DNA from: Muribaculaceae bacterium
GTDB lineage: Bacteria > Bacteroidota > Bacteroidia > Bacteroidales > Muribaculaceae
DNA: 9,423 nt
Direction: 5' to 3'
NCBI GenBank assembly: GCA_016302215.1
Contig: JAEDNZ010000068.1
Coordinates: 1-9,423 of the forward strand
Part shown: piece after piece, positions 1 to 7,413 of the stretch
Layout: each line of letters starts with the position of its first letter
Numbering within the stretch: the first letter of the stretch is position 1
The notes under the pieces: model-generated
Seen by the model: the letters and a program-made list of their open reading frames with translations, nothing else
The model's database searches: none
Told to the model about the DNA's origin: nothing
Program-made: the position numbers and the translations under genes

Positions 1-1083
1 GTGAAAGAGCTTTCGCAGTATTGGTGGTTCCCGGCTATGCCTGTGTTGCCTGACACATATAGCGCTGCCGTTGACATTGAGGACCAATGCTTTGAGGCTG
101 ATGATGCCGTCGCTCGCACTTTTGAGCTTGCAGCGCTGACCCATGATGCCGATGACATTGACGGCTTTATCACTGTGACGCTCGCCGAAGGCCCTGCAGA
201 TGCAGCAGCCTCGGCTGCTATTGTCGATGGCGTGCTGACCATCACCCCGGTGCACCCCGGCGTTGCCGCCGTGGTGCTGCAGCTGAGCTCGCGCGGCCGC
301 GTGTCAGAGCAGACCATCAGCGTGGAGGTGAAAGCACCGCAAGCCGCCGCTCCTGTCTTCAGCGTGGCCTCCGGCACTGTGCTGAAGGGCACGGTGGTGA
401 ACATCAGCAGCGACACCGAGGGCGCCGCTATCTATTACACTACCGATGGCAGCGAGCCTACCGAGGCCGCCACGCTGTATGACGATGCAATCGTTATCGA
501 CAGCGACATGACGATACGCGCCATCGCCGTGGCTGATGGTTATGCCGTGAGCGATGAAACCGTTGCTGAATACACGCTGCAGACCATCGAGGCGCCGCTC
601 GCCTTGTATGCCATAGGTCATATTGACAATACCGATTTCAATCCCGCCGAAGCAATTGAGATGACCAAGGAGGGTGATGTATTCAGCTTTGAAGGTGCGG
701 TCAATGACTGCGGCAATGGCAAGGGATACTTTGCGTTTGCCGATAGCCGCGGCACCTGGGACGAGGTAAATGCCGGTGTGCGTTATGGCGCGTCATCGAC
801 AAATCTCGCCGTGGCGCTTAATGACGAGATGCCTCTGACGTTGAATACCGAGAACTCCTTTGAAATCGCCGCCGGATATTATCGTTTTGAGGTGTCGTTT
901 ACCGGTTATGAAGTGATAATGACCGTTACCGAGGCCGAGGGCGTCAGCGATGTGCAGATCCTCGATGCTGATGCCGCAGCCGAATACTACACCTTGCAGG
1001 GCGTGAGAGTGGCGTCGCCGCAATCCGGCCATGTATATGTCGTGCGCCGTGGTAATGAAGCATCTAAGGTGTACGTTAAGTAA
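1..1083 (+). CDS. DUF5074-type secreted multidomain protein, C-terminal part (5' end outside window)
   Basis: This is the C-terminal 360 residues of a larger exported protein of unknown function. The first residues (KELSQYWWFPAMPVLPDTYS) match the late region of the next gene's propeller (IKDYPMISNYWFPSLPVF), so the GTG at base 1 is an internal valine codon and the propeller lies left of the window. Visible modules in order: end of the propeller (1-20); an Ig-like beta domain (about 22-110); a chitobiase/beta-hexosaminidase C-terminal-like module (about 117-193) with the typical IYYTTDGSEPT; a beta-rich module (about 203-310, AIGHIDNTDFNPAEAIEMTK) that resembles domains attached to Bacteroidales surface glycan-binding proteins; and a short tail (about 325-360, YYTLQGVRV...GHVYVVRRG...KVYVK) like a shortened type IX (type A) sorting tail. 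It stops 5 bp before the next gene, so the two are probably co-transcribed. The family call is good; the ligand is unknown. Confidence 0.75.
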   Translation: MKELSQYWWFPAMPVLPDTYSAAVDIEDQCFEADDAVARTFELAALTHDADDIDGFITVTLAEGPADAAASAAIVDGVLTITPVHPGVAAVVLQLSSRGRVSEQTISVEVKAPQAAAPVFSVASGTVLKGTVVNISSDTEGAAIYYTTDGSEPTEAATLYDDAIVIDSDMTIRAIAVADGYAVSDETVAEYTLQTIEAPLALYAIGHIDNTDFNPAEAIEMTKEGDVFSFEGAVNDCGNGKGYFAFADSRGTWDEVNAGVRYGASSTNLAVALNDEMPLTLNTENSFEIAAGYYRFEVSFTGYEVIMTVTEAEGVSDVQILDADAAAEYYTLQGVRVASPQSGHVYVVRRGNEASKVYVK

Positions 1084-1088
1084 CCATT

Positions 1089-2519
1089 ATGCGTGATATA
1101 AGATTTTTAGCAGCAATCATTGCAGCCGTAGCCACATCTGTTGTGGCTACGGCCGGCAATGACTATTCGCAGGGCTTTTATGTGGTCAATGAAGATTGGT
1201 ATGGGCATCAGAACTCCACTATCAATCATCTCGACCCTGACAATGCCTCCGGCGATTATTGGAGCTACCGAGTGTTTCAGGCCGAAAATCCTGGCTGCGA
1301 GCTCGGGTGCACCGCGCAGTATGGCGCTATACACCATGGGCTCATGTACATCATCTCCAAGCAGGCCAAGGACCCTGGAGCTACAATCACCGGCGGCCGC
1401 ATCACGGTAGCCGATGCCACAACGATGCAGATGGTGTATCAGAGCGAGTGTATCGATGCCTCCGGGGCTGTGTGTGATGGCCGCGCTTTTGTAGGCATCG
1501 ATGAGCACAAGGGCTATATCTCTACGAGCAATGGGGTGTGGGTCTTTGACATTGATGCCATGCAAGTTGTCTCGCAGATTGAAGGCACTGCTAATCCTGA
1601 TGCCTCGGCTTTGTATCAAGGTCAGTGCGGCAGTATGGTCTATACAGATGGCCGCGTGTTTGTAGCGCATCAGTCCAAGGGCCTTTTGGTGATAGATGCG
1701 GCGAGCGATGCCCTAATAGCCGAGCTGGCGATGGATAGGGTGGCTGACGGCGCCGGCATCGGGTCGGTGGTCAAGGCGCGTGACGGCATGCTCTATGTCA
1801 GTGTAGCCGCTGACACTCAAGGGCTGGGCGATGCTTATAGAGCATTGTTGCGCGTCAATCCGGTGACGTTGGACACTGAAGTATTGGCGCTGCCCGACGA
1901 TGTGTATCCGCCCGCCAATTCGTGGTATGCGTGGACCCCTGACGGCTTTTGCGCCTCAGCGACCGATGACGCCCTCTATTGGAATGGCGGCGAGAACAGC
2001 TGGTTTGCCCAATCAAAGATCTATCGCTATGACCTCGCCACCAAAGAGGCGCGCCTGATAGTGGATTTTGACAACGATGCCGACGGCTGGATGCTCTATG
2101 GCTGCTCAATGCGTCCGCACCCTGTCAGCGGCGAGCTGTATATGTCGCTGTTTCATGGTTTTTCCGACCCCACGTATATAATGCGCCGATGCTCGCCTGA
2201 CGGCGCTACCATCAAGGATTATCCTATGATTTCGAATTACTGGTTTCCGTCGTTACCGGTATTTCACGAGACGGGTAGCAGCGGCATTGCTGTAGCGCCG
2301 GAGTGCTCTGTGCAGGCTATCGGCTTGATGTATAGAGTAATACGGATAAGCGGGCATGCCGGCGAGGCGATGACATTGCGCTCGCTGTCGGGCGCAGTCA
2401 TAGCAGAGGCTTTGATTGATGATGATGTCTATGATTATGCTATCGGCGATGATGTAGCCGCCGGCATATATATCGTGACGGCCGGCAATCAAAGCCGCAA
2501 GATAGCGCTATGCAGGTGA
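1089..2519 (+). CDS. Secreted DUF5074-type beta-propeller protein
   Basis: This 476-residue exported protein is probably a surface or periplasmic binding protein. Residues 1-22 form a Sec signal peptide (hydrophobic AAIIAAVATSVVATA, likely cut near ATA/GN). There is no lipobox cysteine. The mature start GFYVVNEDWYGHQNSTINHL is the DUF5074-like opening, followed by YncE/YVTN-type blade repeats: GRITVADATTMQMV (103), GVWVFDIDAMQVV (149), GLLVIDAASDALI (198), LLRVNPVTLDTEVL (253) and IYRYDLATKEARLI (311). Residues about 405-476 are a beta-rich tail ending GIYIVTAGNQSRKIALCR, like a type A type IX sorting domain, though degenerate. The gene begins 5 bp after its upstream relative and its TGA overlaps the start of the DUF2284 gene, so translational coupling is likely. 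Family knowledge: the B. thetaiotaomicron cobalamin-capturing lipoprotein BtuG is a seven-bladed propeller that I recall being annotated in this broad group. A corrinoid ligand is therefore a hypothesis, not a call. Confidence 0.8.
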   Translation: MRDIRFLAAIIAAVATSVVATAGNDYSQGFYVVNEDWYGHQNSTINHLDPDNASGDYWSYRVFQAENPGCELGCTAQYGAIHHGLMYIISKQAKDPGATITGGRITVADATTMQMVYQSECIDASGAVCDGRAFVGIDEHKGYISTSNGVWVFDIDAMQVVSQIEGTANPDASALYQGQCGSMVYTDGRVFVAHQSKGLLVIDAASDALIAELAMDRVADGAGIGSVVKARDGMLYVSVAADTQGLGDAYRALLRVNPVTLDTEVLALPDDVYPPANSWYAWTPDGFCASATDDALYWNGGENSWFAQSKIYRYDLATKEARLIVDFDNDADGWMLYGCSMRPHPVSGELYMSLFHGFSDPTYIMRRCSPDGATIKDYPMISNYWFPSLPVFHETGSSGIAVAPECSVQAIGLMYRVIRISGHAGEAMTLRSLSGAVIAEALIDDDVYDYAIGDDVAAGIYIVTAGNQSRKIALCR

Positions 2520-3082
2520 TGCTACCGCGCAGCTTCCGATGCGGGGCGTATGTCGCTGAGACTGTGGTTTGTGATTTAGAGCTCAGCGACTGCGTCTCGC
2601 ATTTTTATCGCCCTCAGGCTGTGTGGCGATTATGTGAGGGCTGCAACAACTATGGGTCATCGTATTGTTGCCCGCCATTCAGTGGTGAGCCGTGTGGCGA
2701 GGCTTTTGGGCGGTATGACCATTTTGCCTTTGTCGTGTCAAAGATAGAGGTGAATAAGTCACATATCGCCGATGGCGTTGACGTTGCTGAGATGGTGGTG
2801 AATGCCGAGTGTAAGCGCATCAAAGGCTATTTGCTTGAATACGAGCGCTTGACCGGCGGTCGTGCTCTTGTGGGCGTGGGGCGGTGCAGGGAGTGCGGCG
2901 AGGATTGCCATCGCGCCGAGGGCTTGCCCTGCAGATGCCCGGACGCGATGCGTCTGTCGCTTGGCGCAGCCGGCTTTGATGTGACAATGATGCTTAGGTC
3001 ATTGTGCGGCATAGAGCTACAATGGGCCTCAGCAGGAACGATGACGCCGTATCTGGTGTTTGCCTCCGGGCTTATATTTTAG
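2510..3082 (+). CDS. DUF2284 predicted metal-binding protein
   Basis: This 190-residue cytoplasmic-looking protein has no signal peptide or membrane segment and belongs to the DUF2284 (COG5423-like) family of predicted metal-binding proteins. The sequence shows two cysteine clusters: C42-x2-C45 with YGSSYCCPP (C53, C54) and C62, then GRCRECGEDCHRAEGLPCRCP (C126, C129, C133, C141, C143). The segment after it (MRLSLGAAGFDV) fits the family's C-terminal half. Twelve cysteines in 190 residues suggest an Fe-S cluster or zinc, but the metal is not determined here. The reaction is unknown. Two starts are possible: ATG at 2510, overlapping the propeller gene by 10 nt, or ATG at 2519, whose A is the last base of the upstream TGA (TGATG, 187 residues). 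The second is a classic coupled arrangement. Either way the gene is the last of a three-gene operon and its product may serve the same uptake or metal process. Confidence 0.82.
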   Translation: MQVMLPRSFRCGAYVAETVVCDLELSDCVSHFYRPQAVWRLCEGCNNYGSSYCCPPFSGEPCGEAFGRYDHFAFVVSKIEVNKSHIADGVDVAEMVVNAECKRIKGYLLEYERLTGGRALVGVGRCRECGEDCHRAEGLPCRCPDAMRLSLGAAGFDVTMMLRSLCGIELQWASAGTMTPYLVFASGLIF

Positions 3083-3091
3083 CGGTCACTT

Positions 3092-3112
3092 CAGGCCGGT
3101 GTGCCGCGCCTG
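3092..3112 (+). terminator. Hairpin downstream of the DUF2284 gene
   Basis: Ten bases after the stop codon, CAGGC-CGG pairs with CCG-GCCTG around a TGTG tetraloop, with one bulged C at 3107, giving an 8-bp G+C-rich stem. The bases that follow (CGTTGTAATCAT) are not a convincing U tract. It may be a weak terminator or a 3'-end-stabilising stem for the plus-strand operon rather than a textbook intrinsic terminator. Confidence 0.45.
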
Positions 3113-3179
3113 CGTTGTAATCATAGTGCTGCATCAATAGGATTGCAACCATTTGTTAATCAGAAATATACGCTTTTGA

Positions 3180-3312
3180 TAAAAAGAAAAGGGCCGGCCT
3201 CACGGTCATCCCTTCCTTACTTACACATAGTACTTAATGTTAGATAATATGTCTATTCCAGATTAAAATCGTTATGAAAAATCTTTACTATTAGCCGATG
3301 TTTACTTTTTCA
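3180..3312 (-). ncRNA. Candidate small RNA, about 130 nt
   Basis: A self-contained transcription unit is visible on the minus strand. A near-consensus Bacteroidetes promoter (3316-3346) predicts a start near 3310-3312. Exactly there a 5' stem begins: TGAAAAA (minus-strand reading of 3312-3306) pairs with TTTTTCA (3281-3275) around a 24-nt loop. A mostly unpaired A+T-rich middle follows, then an intrinsic terminator (3214-3181). The only ATG-initiated frame near the 3' end is three codons long (MCK), so a protein product is unlikely. I cannot match it to 6S, SRP, tmRNA, RNase P or other named Bacteroidales RNAs by eye. It reads towards the convergent DUF2284 gene, but the terminator lies before that gene, so it is not an obvious antisense RNA to it. 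A trans-acting RNA is the simplest reading, by inference. Confidence 0.55.
3181..3214 (-). terminator. Intrinsic terminator of the candidate small RNA
   Basis: On the minus strand AAGGG (3214-3210) pairs with CCCTT (3193-3189). After a 4-nt bulge (ATGA), CCG (3205-3203) pairs with CGG (3196-3194) around a 6-nt loop. The stem runs directly into TTTTCTTTTT at 3190-3181. A stem followed by a nearly pure U tract is the classic rho-independent form. Confidence 0.65.
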
Positions 3313-3315
3313 ATG

Positions 3316-3346
3316 CAAAGATAGTCATAATATGCTAATTTGCAAA
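3316..3346 (-). promoter_or_regulatory. Bacteroidetes-type promoter for the small RNA
   Basis: On the minus strand TTTG (3346-3343) is followed by 19 bases and then TATCTTTG (3323-3316). This matches the Bacteroidetes primary sigma consensus TTTG / TAnnTTTG with proper spacing. It is the best promoter match I found in the window. It faces away from any protein gene it could express without crossing the terminator at 3181-3214. Confidence 0.7.
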
Positions 3347-3385
3347 TTGTTGTGGAGGGCATTGAAAAGGTGGTATGCTTATAAA

Positions 3386-3452
3386 TCGGTTTTATATCAC
3401 CTATAATGAGGCATCTTTGATTGATTTTTGTGATGTTATAGTGATAAACCGA
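3386..3452. repeat. Bulged inverted repeat behind uvrA
   Basis: The arms are 3386-3406 (TCGGTTT, TAT, ATCAC, C, TATAA) and 3436-3452 (TTATA, GTGAT, AAACCGA). All 17 bases of the right arm pair with the left arm, which carries 3-nt and 1-nt bulges, around a 29-nt loop. It starts 56 bp past the uvrA stop. No U tract follows on either strand, so it may be an RNA-processing or stabilising stem, or a protein-binding site, rather than an intrinsic terminator. Confidence 0.5.
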
Positions 3453-3507
3453 AATAATTGAGGGGTAAAAATGTAGAAATCGTAAGTGTTTGAAAGATTG
3501 TTAAATT

Positions 3508-6363
3508 TTAGTCGCGTAGGAAAGGTGCCGTAGGCGAATCTGTCATAGCCACCTCCTCGGGTGTGCCCTGAGCGATGATTTGACCACCGTTATCGCCGCC
3601 TCCGGGGCCCATGTCGATGACGTAGTCAGCGGCGCGGATTACGTCGATGTTATGTTCGATAACCAGCACGGTGTTGCCGCGGTCCACGAGCTTGTTGAGG
3701 ATGGCCAGCAGCGTGTTGATGTCGTCAAAGTGTAGGCCGGTGGTAGGCTCATCGAGGATGTACAGAGTGCGTCCGGTGTCTTTCTTTGCCAGCTCGGTGG
3801 CGAGCTTCACGCGCTGGTTCTCGCCGCCGGAGAGGGTGGAAGATGGCTGCCCTAATTTGATGTATCCGAGTCCTATATCTTGCAGCACTTTTATTTTCTT
3901 GATTATGGTGGGTATGCCGGCAAAGAACTCTACGGCTTGGTTGATAGTCATGTCGAGGACATCGGCTATTGATTTGCCTTTGTATCTTACTTCGAGGGTC
4001 TCGCGGTTGTAGCGTTTGCCGTGGCATACCTCGCAGGGCACTAACACGTCGGGCAGGAAGTTCATGACGATGGAGCGATAGCCGTTGCCGCTGCAGCTCT
4101 CGCATCGGCCGCCTTTGACATTGAAGGAGAAGCGCCCGGCTTTGTAACCACGTATCTTGGCCTCGGGGAGGCTCACGAAGAGGTTGCGTATGTCGTTGAA
4201 GACACCGGTGTAGGTAGCCGGGTTGGAGCGGGGAGTGCGCCCCAGCGGTGACTGATCTACGGTGACTACCTTGTCGATGTGCTCGGTGCCCTCGATGCTG
4301 TCGTAAGGCAGCGGCGGCGTGGCCGACCGATAGAGCATCTGCGAGAGGATGGGCTGGAGCGTGGCATTGATTAGCGAAGACTTGCCGCTGCCCGACACGC
4401 CGGCTACGATGGTGAGGGTGCCGAGTGGTATTGAGAGGTCCACGTGCTGCAGGTTGTTGCCTACGGCGCCGTGCAGCGTGATGGCCTTGCCGTTGCCGGT
4501 GCGTCGTGTCGGGGGTATGGGTATGCTGCGCCGGCCGTTGAGGTATTGAGCGGTGAGCGTATCGCTCTTGAGCAGCTCGCCGGGCGTGCCGGCAAAGACC
4601 ACGTTGCCGCCTTTGCGGCCGGCGCCCGGCCCTATGTCGATGATATAGTCGGCCTGTAGCATAATGTCGCGGTCGTGCTCTACGACGATGATGGTGTTGT
4701 GGGCATCGCGCAGCTGCTTGAGCGAGTTGATAAGCCTTATGTTGTCGCGCTGGTGCAGTCCGATAGAAGGCTCGTCGAGGATGTATAGTACATTGACCAG
4801 CTCTGAGCCTAACTGTGTAGCGAGGCGTATGCGCTGGCTCTCGCCGCCGGAGAGGGTGGCGGAGCTGCGTGATAGCTGCAAGTAGGAGAGGCCCACATCT
4901 ACGAGAAAGCCCAAGCGAGTGCGTATCTCCTTGAGGATTTCTACGGCAATCTTCTGCTCTGTGGGTGATAGCCTTGACTCCACGTTGCATGACCAGTCGT
5001 AGAGCTTGGCGATGTCGAGGCGCGATAGCTGAGCTATGTTTTTGTTATCGACGAAGAAGTGTAGGGCCTCGCGGTTGAGGCGGTCGCCGTTGCAGTCGGG
5101 GCATGTGACGCGCGAGTAGAATTGGCCGCTCCATTTCTTAGCGGCGGCTCCGGCGTCATCGTCTTGCTGCATCTCAATGTATTTGATAAGGCCGTCAAAC
5201 GAGGCGAAGTAGTTTGAGGTGGATAGCATCTCAGTCTTGATAGTGAGGCGCTCATCGGTGCCGTTGAGGATATCGTTGATGGCATCGTCGGGGAGCCGGC
5301 AGATGGGGGTCTTGAGCGTGCAGTCATAGTTCTCGCAGATGGCTGCAATCTGCCAGAAGATCATGCTGTCCTTATACTTGCCCAGGGGGACGATGCCGCC
5401 ATCGTGGATAGAGAGGCTGTCGTCAGGGATAATCTTGTCGCGGTCAATGATGTTGACGTATCCGAGGCCTTTGCATCGCGGACAGGCGCCTTGCGGTGAG
5501 TTGAATGAGAAGTTGTGAGGCGCGGGCTCGCGGTATGAGATGCCGCTTGCGGGGTCCATGAGGTGGCGGCTATAGTGGGCGAGGGTGTCAGTGTCGGTGT
5601 CATATACCATGACCTCTTTGTCGCCTTGCTCGAGAGCATCGGCGATGGTGTCGCGGAGGCGGTTCTCGTCTTTAGATGCCACTTTGAGCCTATCTACCAC
5701 GAGCTCTACTGAGTGGTTGCGGTATCTGTCGAGCTTCATGCCGGGTGTTATCTCGGTGAGCTCGCCATCGATACGTACACGCAGGAAGCCTTTTTTACGG
5801 AGCGTCTCAAATAGCTCTTTGTAGTGGCCTTTGCGGTTTTTGACCAGAGGTGCGAGGATGTAGATTTTGTGGCCGGCGTATTTGTTGATGATAAGTGTGG
5901 CAATCTGCTCGTCGGTGTATTTGACCATCTCTTCGCCGGAGATATAGCTGCGAGCGCGGCCTATGCGGGCGTAGAGCAGACGCAGGAAGTCGTAAATCTC
6001 GGTGGCGGTGCCAATGGTGCTGCGCGGATTGCGGTTGATGGTCTTTTGCTCGATGGCGATGACGGGGCATAGGCCGCTGATCTTATCCACGTCGGGGCGC
6101 TCAAAGGTGCCGAGCATGCCGCGAGCATACGATGAGAAGGTCTCGATGTAGCGGCGCTGCCCTTCGGCAAAGATGGTGTCGAAGGCTAACGATGACTTGC
6201 CGCTGCCGCTGAGGCCGGTGATTACGGTGAGGGCGTTGTGGGGGATTTCGACGTCGATGTCTTTGAGGTTGTTGACACGGGCGCCAATCACCGAGACGCA
6301 GGCCTCGGCGGCGCTGTCGGTGGTAGCTGGCGGTGCGGGTGACTTCGTTTTCTTGCCGGACAT
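3508..6363 (-). CDS. uvrA: UvrA, excinuclease ABC subunit A
   Basis: UvrA is the damage-recognition ATPase of nucleotide excision repair. As a dimer with UvrB it scans DNA and loads UvrB at lesions. The protein is 951 residues, close to the usual 940 or so, and has the full twin ABC layout: Walker A GLSGSGKS (50-57), signature LSGGESQRIRLA (504-515) and Walker B YILDEPSIGLH (527-537), then second Walker A GVSGSGKS (655-662), signature LSGGENQRVKLA (844-855) and Walker B YILDEPTTGLH (868-878). The C-terminal zinc finger is intact (C754-x2-C757, C777-x2-C780), and C421-x2-C424 is present. In the N-terminal zinc module only C294-x2-C297 remains: the partner pair of E. coli (ACPICG) aligns to D270 and S273. 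The start is the ATG at 6361-6363, 39 bp after the lytic transglycosylase gene, so it is probably the last gene of that operon. No LexA-type box was evident. Confidence 0.98.
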   Translation of the reverse strand: MSGKKTKSPAPPATTDSAAEACVSVIGARVNNLKDIDVEIPHNALTVITGLSGSGKSSLAFDTIFAEGQRRYIETFSSYARGMLGTFERPDVDKISGLCPVIAIEQKTINRNPRSTIGTATEIYDFLRLLYARIGRARSYISGEEMVKYTDEQIATLIINKYAGHKIYILAPLVKNRKGHYKELFETLRKKGFLRVRIDGELTEITPGMKLDRYRNHSVELVVDRLKVASKDENRLRDTIADALEQGDKEVMVYDTDTDTLAHYSRHLMDPASGISYREPAPHNFSFNSPQGACPRCKGLGYVNIIDRDKIIPDDSLSIHDGGIVPLGKYKDSMIFWQIAAICENYDCTLKTPICRLPDDAINDILNGTDERLTIKTEMLSTSNYFASFDGLIKYIEMQQDDDAGAAAKKWSGQFYSRVTCPDCNGDRLNREALHFFVDNKNIAQLSRLDIAKLYDWSCNVESRLSPTEQKIAVEILKEIRTRLGFLVDVGLSYLQLSRSSATLSGGESQRIRLATQLGSELVNVLYILDEPSIGLHQRDNIRLINSLKQLRDAHNTIIVVEHDRDIMLQADYIIDIGPGAGRKGGNVVFAGTPGELLKSDTLTAQYLNGRRSIPIPPTRRTGNGKAITLHGAVGNNLQHVDLSIPLGTLTIVAGVSGSGKSSLINATLQPILSQMLYRSATPPLPYDSIEGTEHIDKVVTVDQSPLGRTPRSNPATYTGVFNDIRNLFVSLPEAKIRGYKAGRFSFNVKGGRCESCSGNGYRSIVMNFLPDVLVPCEVCHGKRYNRETLEVRYKGKSIADVLDMTINQAVEFFAGIPTIIKKIKVLQDIGLGYIKLGQPSSTLSGGENQRVKLATELAKKDTGRTLYILDEPTTGLHFDDINTLLAILNKLVDRGNTVLVIEHNIDVIRAADYVIDMGPGGGDNGGQIIAQGTPEEVAMTDSPTAPFLRD

Positions 6364-6402
6364 AGAGCTGGGGTGGTGTGGGTGAGAACGGGCGGTGGGA
6401 GA

Positions 6403-7347
6403 TTATCGTGCTACCCAGTTCTTATTGTAGATGGGCTTATGCTGCGACTTGCGCGAGAGTGATTTGCGCGAGGGCACACGCACCTGATATGTCTTGCCGG
6501 CCTTGTTGGTGAGTTTCTTGGCTCTAATCCATGGGTTTTCGTCGCGCAGCTCTGAGTAAGTGATGCCATATTGTTGTGCCCACACGGCCCAGTCCTCCAC
6601 GGGGCCGGAGACTTCTACGGTGGTGCATTCGCGCGGAAAATAGAGCTGGTCAGCGGCGAGCTTGAAGCCAAACGAGGCGGGCGCCTCAAGGATGGCTTTG
6701 TAAGCGATTACGCGGAAGGGGTAGCGCTGTGTCTCTTCGGTGAGAAAGAGGTCAAAGGCATCAGATCCCATCTGGGCTTCCAGCTCGGAGGAGATGCGTC
6801 CCATGCCGCCATTGAAGGCTGCCATCACCGAGGGCCAGTCGCCGAATTTGGCGAGTGCGCGCTTGAAGTACTTGCAGGCGGCCACGGTCTCCTTCTCGAT
6901 GTTGAAGCGCTCATCTACCTCGTCAGATACTTCGAGCCCATACTCTTTGGCGGTGGAGGGCATGAATTGCCAGATGCCGGCGGCCTTTGCAGGCGAGATG
7001 GCGCGCGGGTTGAGCAGGCTCTCGGTGCACGCGAGGTAGAGCAGGTCAGAGGGCACGCCATTGGCCTTGAGGATGGGCGCGAGAAGGGGGAAGTAGCGGT
7101 TGGCTCGCTTGATGACCAGCAGTGTGGAGCCGTGGGTGTACATGATAGCGGTGAGCTCGCGGTCCAGACGTTCGTACATATCCACGCGGTCGAGGTCTAT
7201 GCTTTTGCCGCAGAGGGTGACCTGAGCGGGTATTGAGGGGCTGTAGATGCTGGCATAGACGGTGGAGTGGGTGGGGGTGGTGGCTCCGAGCTGCAGGGGT
7301 GCGGCGGCGATGGCAGCGGTGAGGCTTATGATGATGGGCAGTTTCAT
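6403..7347 (-). CDS. GH23 lytic transglycosylase, MltD-like, exported
   Basis: This 314-residue exported enzyme probably cleaves peptidoglycan glycan strands non-hydrolytically, leaving 1,6-anhydro-MurNAc ends, during wall remodelling in the periplasm. Residues 1-22 look like a signal peptide (KLPIIISLTAAIAAAPLQLGA). The SLT domain spans about 80-225: ACTES (106-110) holds the predicted catalytic Glu109, ISPAKAAGIWQFMPSTAKEYGL (117-138) is the MltD/Slt second motif, MAAFNGGMGRI (175-185) corresponds to the AYNxG motif, and EETQRYPFRVIAYKAI (204-219) carries the third motif. The region about 246-292 (VEDWAVWAQQYGITYSELRDE, NPWI, GKTYQVRVP) resembles one degenerate LysM peptidoglycan-binding module. 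A basic tail (RKSLSRKSQHKP) ends the protein. There is no lipobox cysteine, unlike E. coli MltD. The gene lies 66 bp after the sorting-domain gene and 39 bp before uvrA, with no clear promoter of its own. Confidence 0.93.
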   Translation of the reverse strand: MKLPIIISLTAAIAAAPLQLGATTPTHSTVYASIYSPSIPAQVTLCGKSIDLDRVDMYERLDRELTAIMYTHGSTLLVIKRANRYFPLLAPILKANGVPSDLLYLACTESLLNPRAISPAKAAGIWQFMPSTAKEYGLEVSDEVDERFNIEKETVAACKYFKRALAKFGDWPSVMAAFNGGMGRISSELEAQMGSDAFDLFLTEETQRYPFRVIAYKAILEAPASFGFKLAADQLYFPRECTTVEVSGPVEDWAVWAQQYGITYSELRDENPWIRAKKLTNKAGKTYQVRVPSRKSLSRKSQHKPIYNKNWVAR

Positions 7348-7413
7348 TATGATAGATTGGTGATGAATAGGTGTGTGACAAATGATGATAAGTGATGGCG
7401 CGGCCGTGTGGGG

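Larger units (their letters stand above)
3083..3507. other. A+T-rich spacer between convergent operons
   Basis: No protein gene is supported in these 425 bases. From left to right they hold a G+C-rich hairpin after the DUF2284 gene (3092-3112), a candidate minus-strand small RNA gene with terminator and promoter (about 3180-3346), and a bulged inverted repeat (3386-3452) behind the uvrA stop codon. The stretch is much richer in A+T than the genes on either side. I saw no tRNA or insertion-sequence signature. Confidence 0.8.

Noticed and set aside
1..3. GTG at base 1 as the start of the first gene
   Set aside because: No signal peptide follows, and the first 20 residues match the late propeller region of the downstream relative, so the gene is cut by the window edge.
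1107..1670. 187-codon open frame on the minus strand opposite the propeller gene
   Set aside because: It is the antisense shadow of a gene with signal peptide and blade repeats; no independent support.
3216..3227. Three-codon frame (Met-Cys-Lys) in the candidate small RNA
   Set aside because: It is too short to support a peptide product and has no evident ribosome binding context.
3410..3420. CATCTTTG on the plus strand as a -7 box
   Set aside because: It differs from TAnnTTTG at the first position, has no TTTG at the right distance, and leads only into the antisense of uvrA.
3749..4990. Long 413-codon open frame on the minus strand inside uvrA
   Set aside because: It lies wholly inside uvrA in another frame on the same strand, is rich in Arg/His/Pro/Gln as expected from a G+C-rich shadow frame, and shows no domain.
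6571..7236. 221-codon open frame on the plus strand opposite the lytic transglycosylase gene
   Set aside because: It is the antisense shadow of a gene with clear catalytic motifs; its composition (Gly, Val, Glu, His) has no family signature and no promoter or start context.
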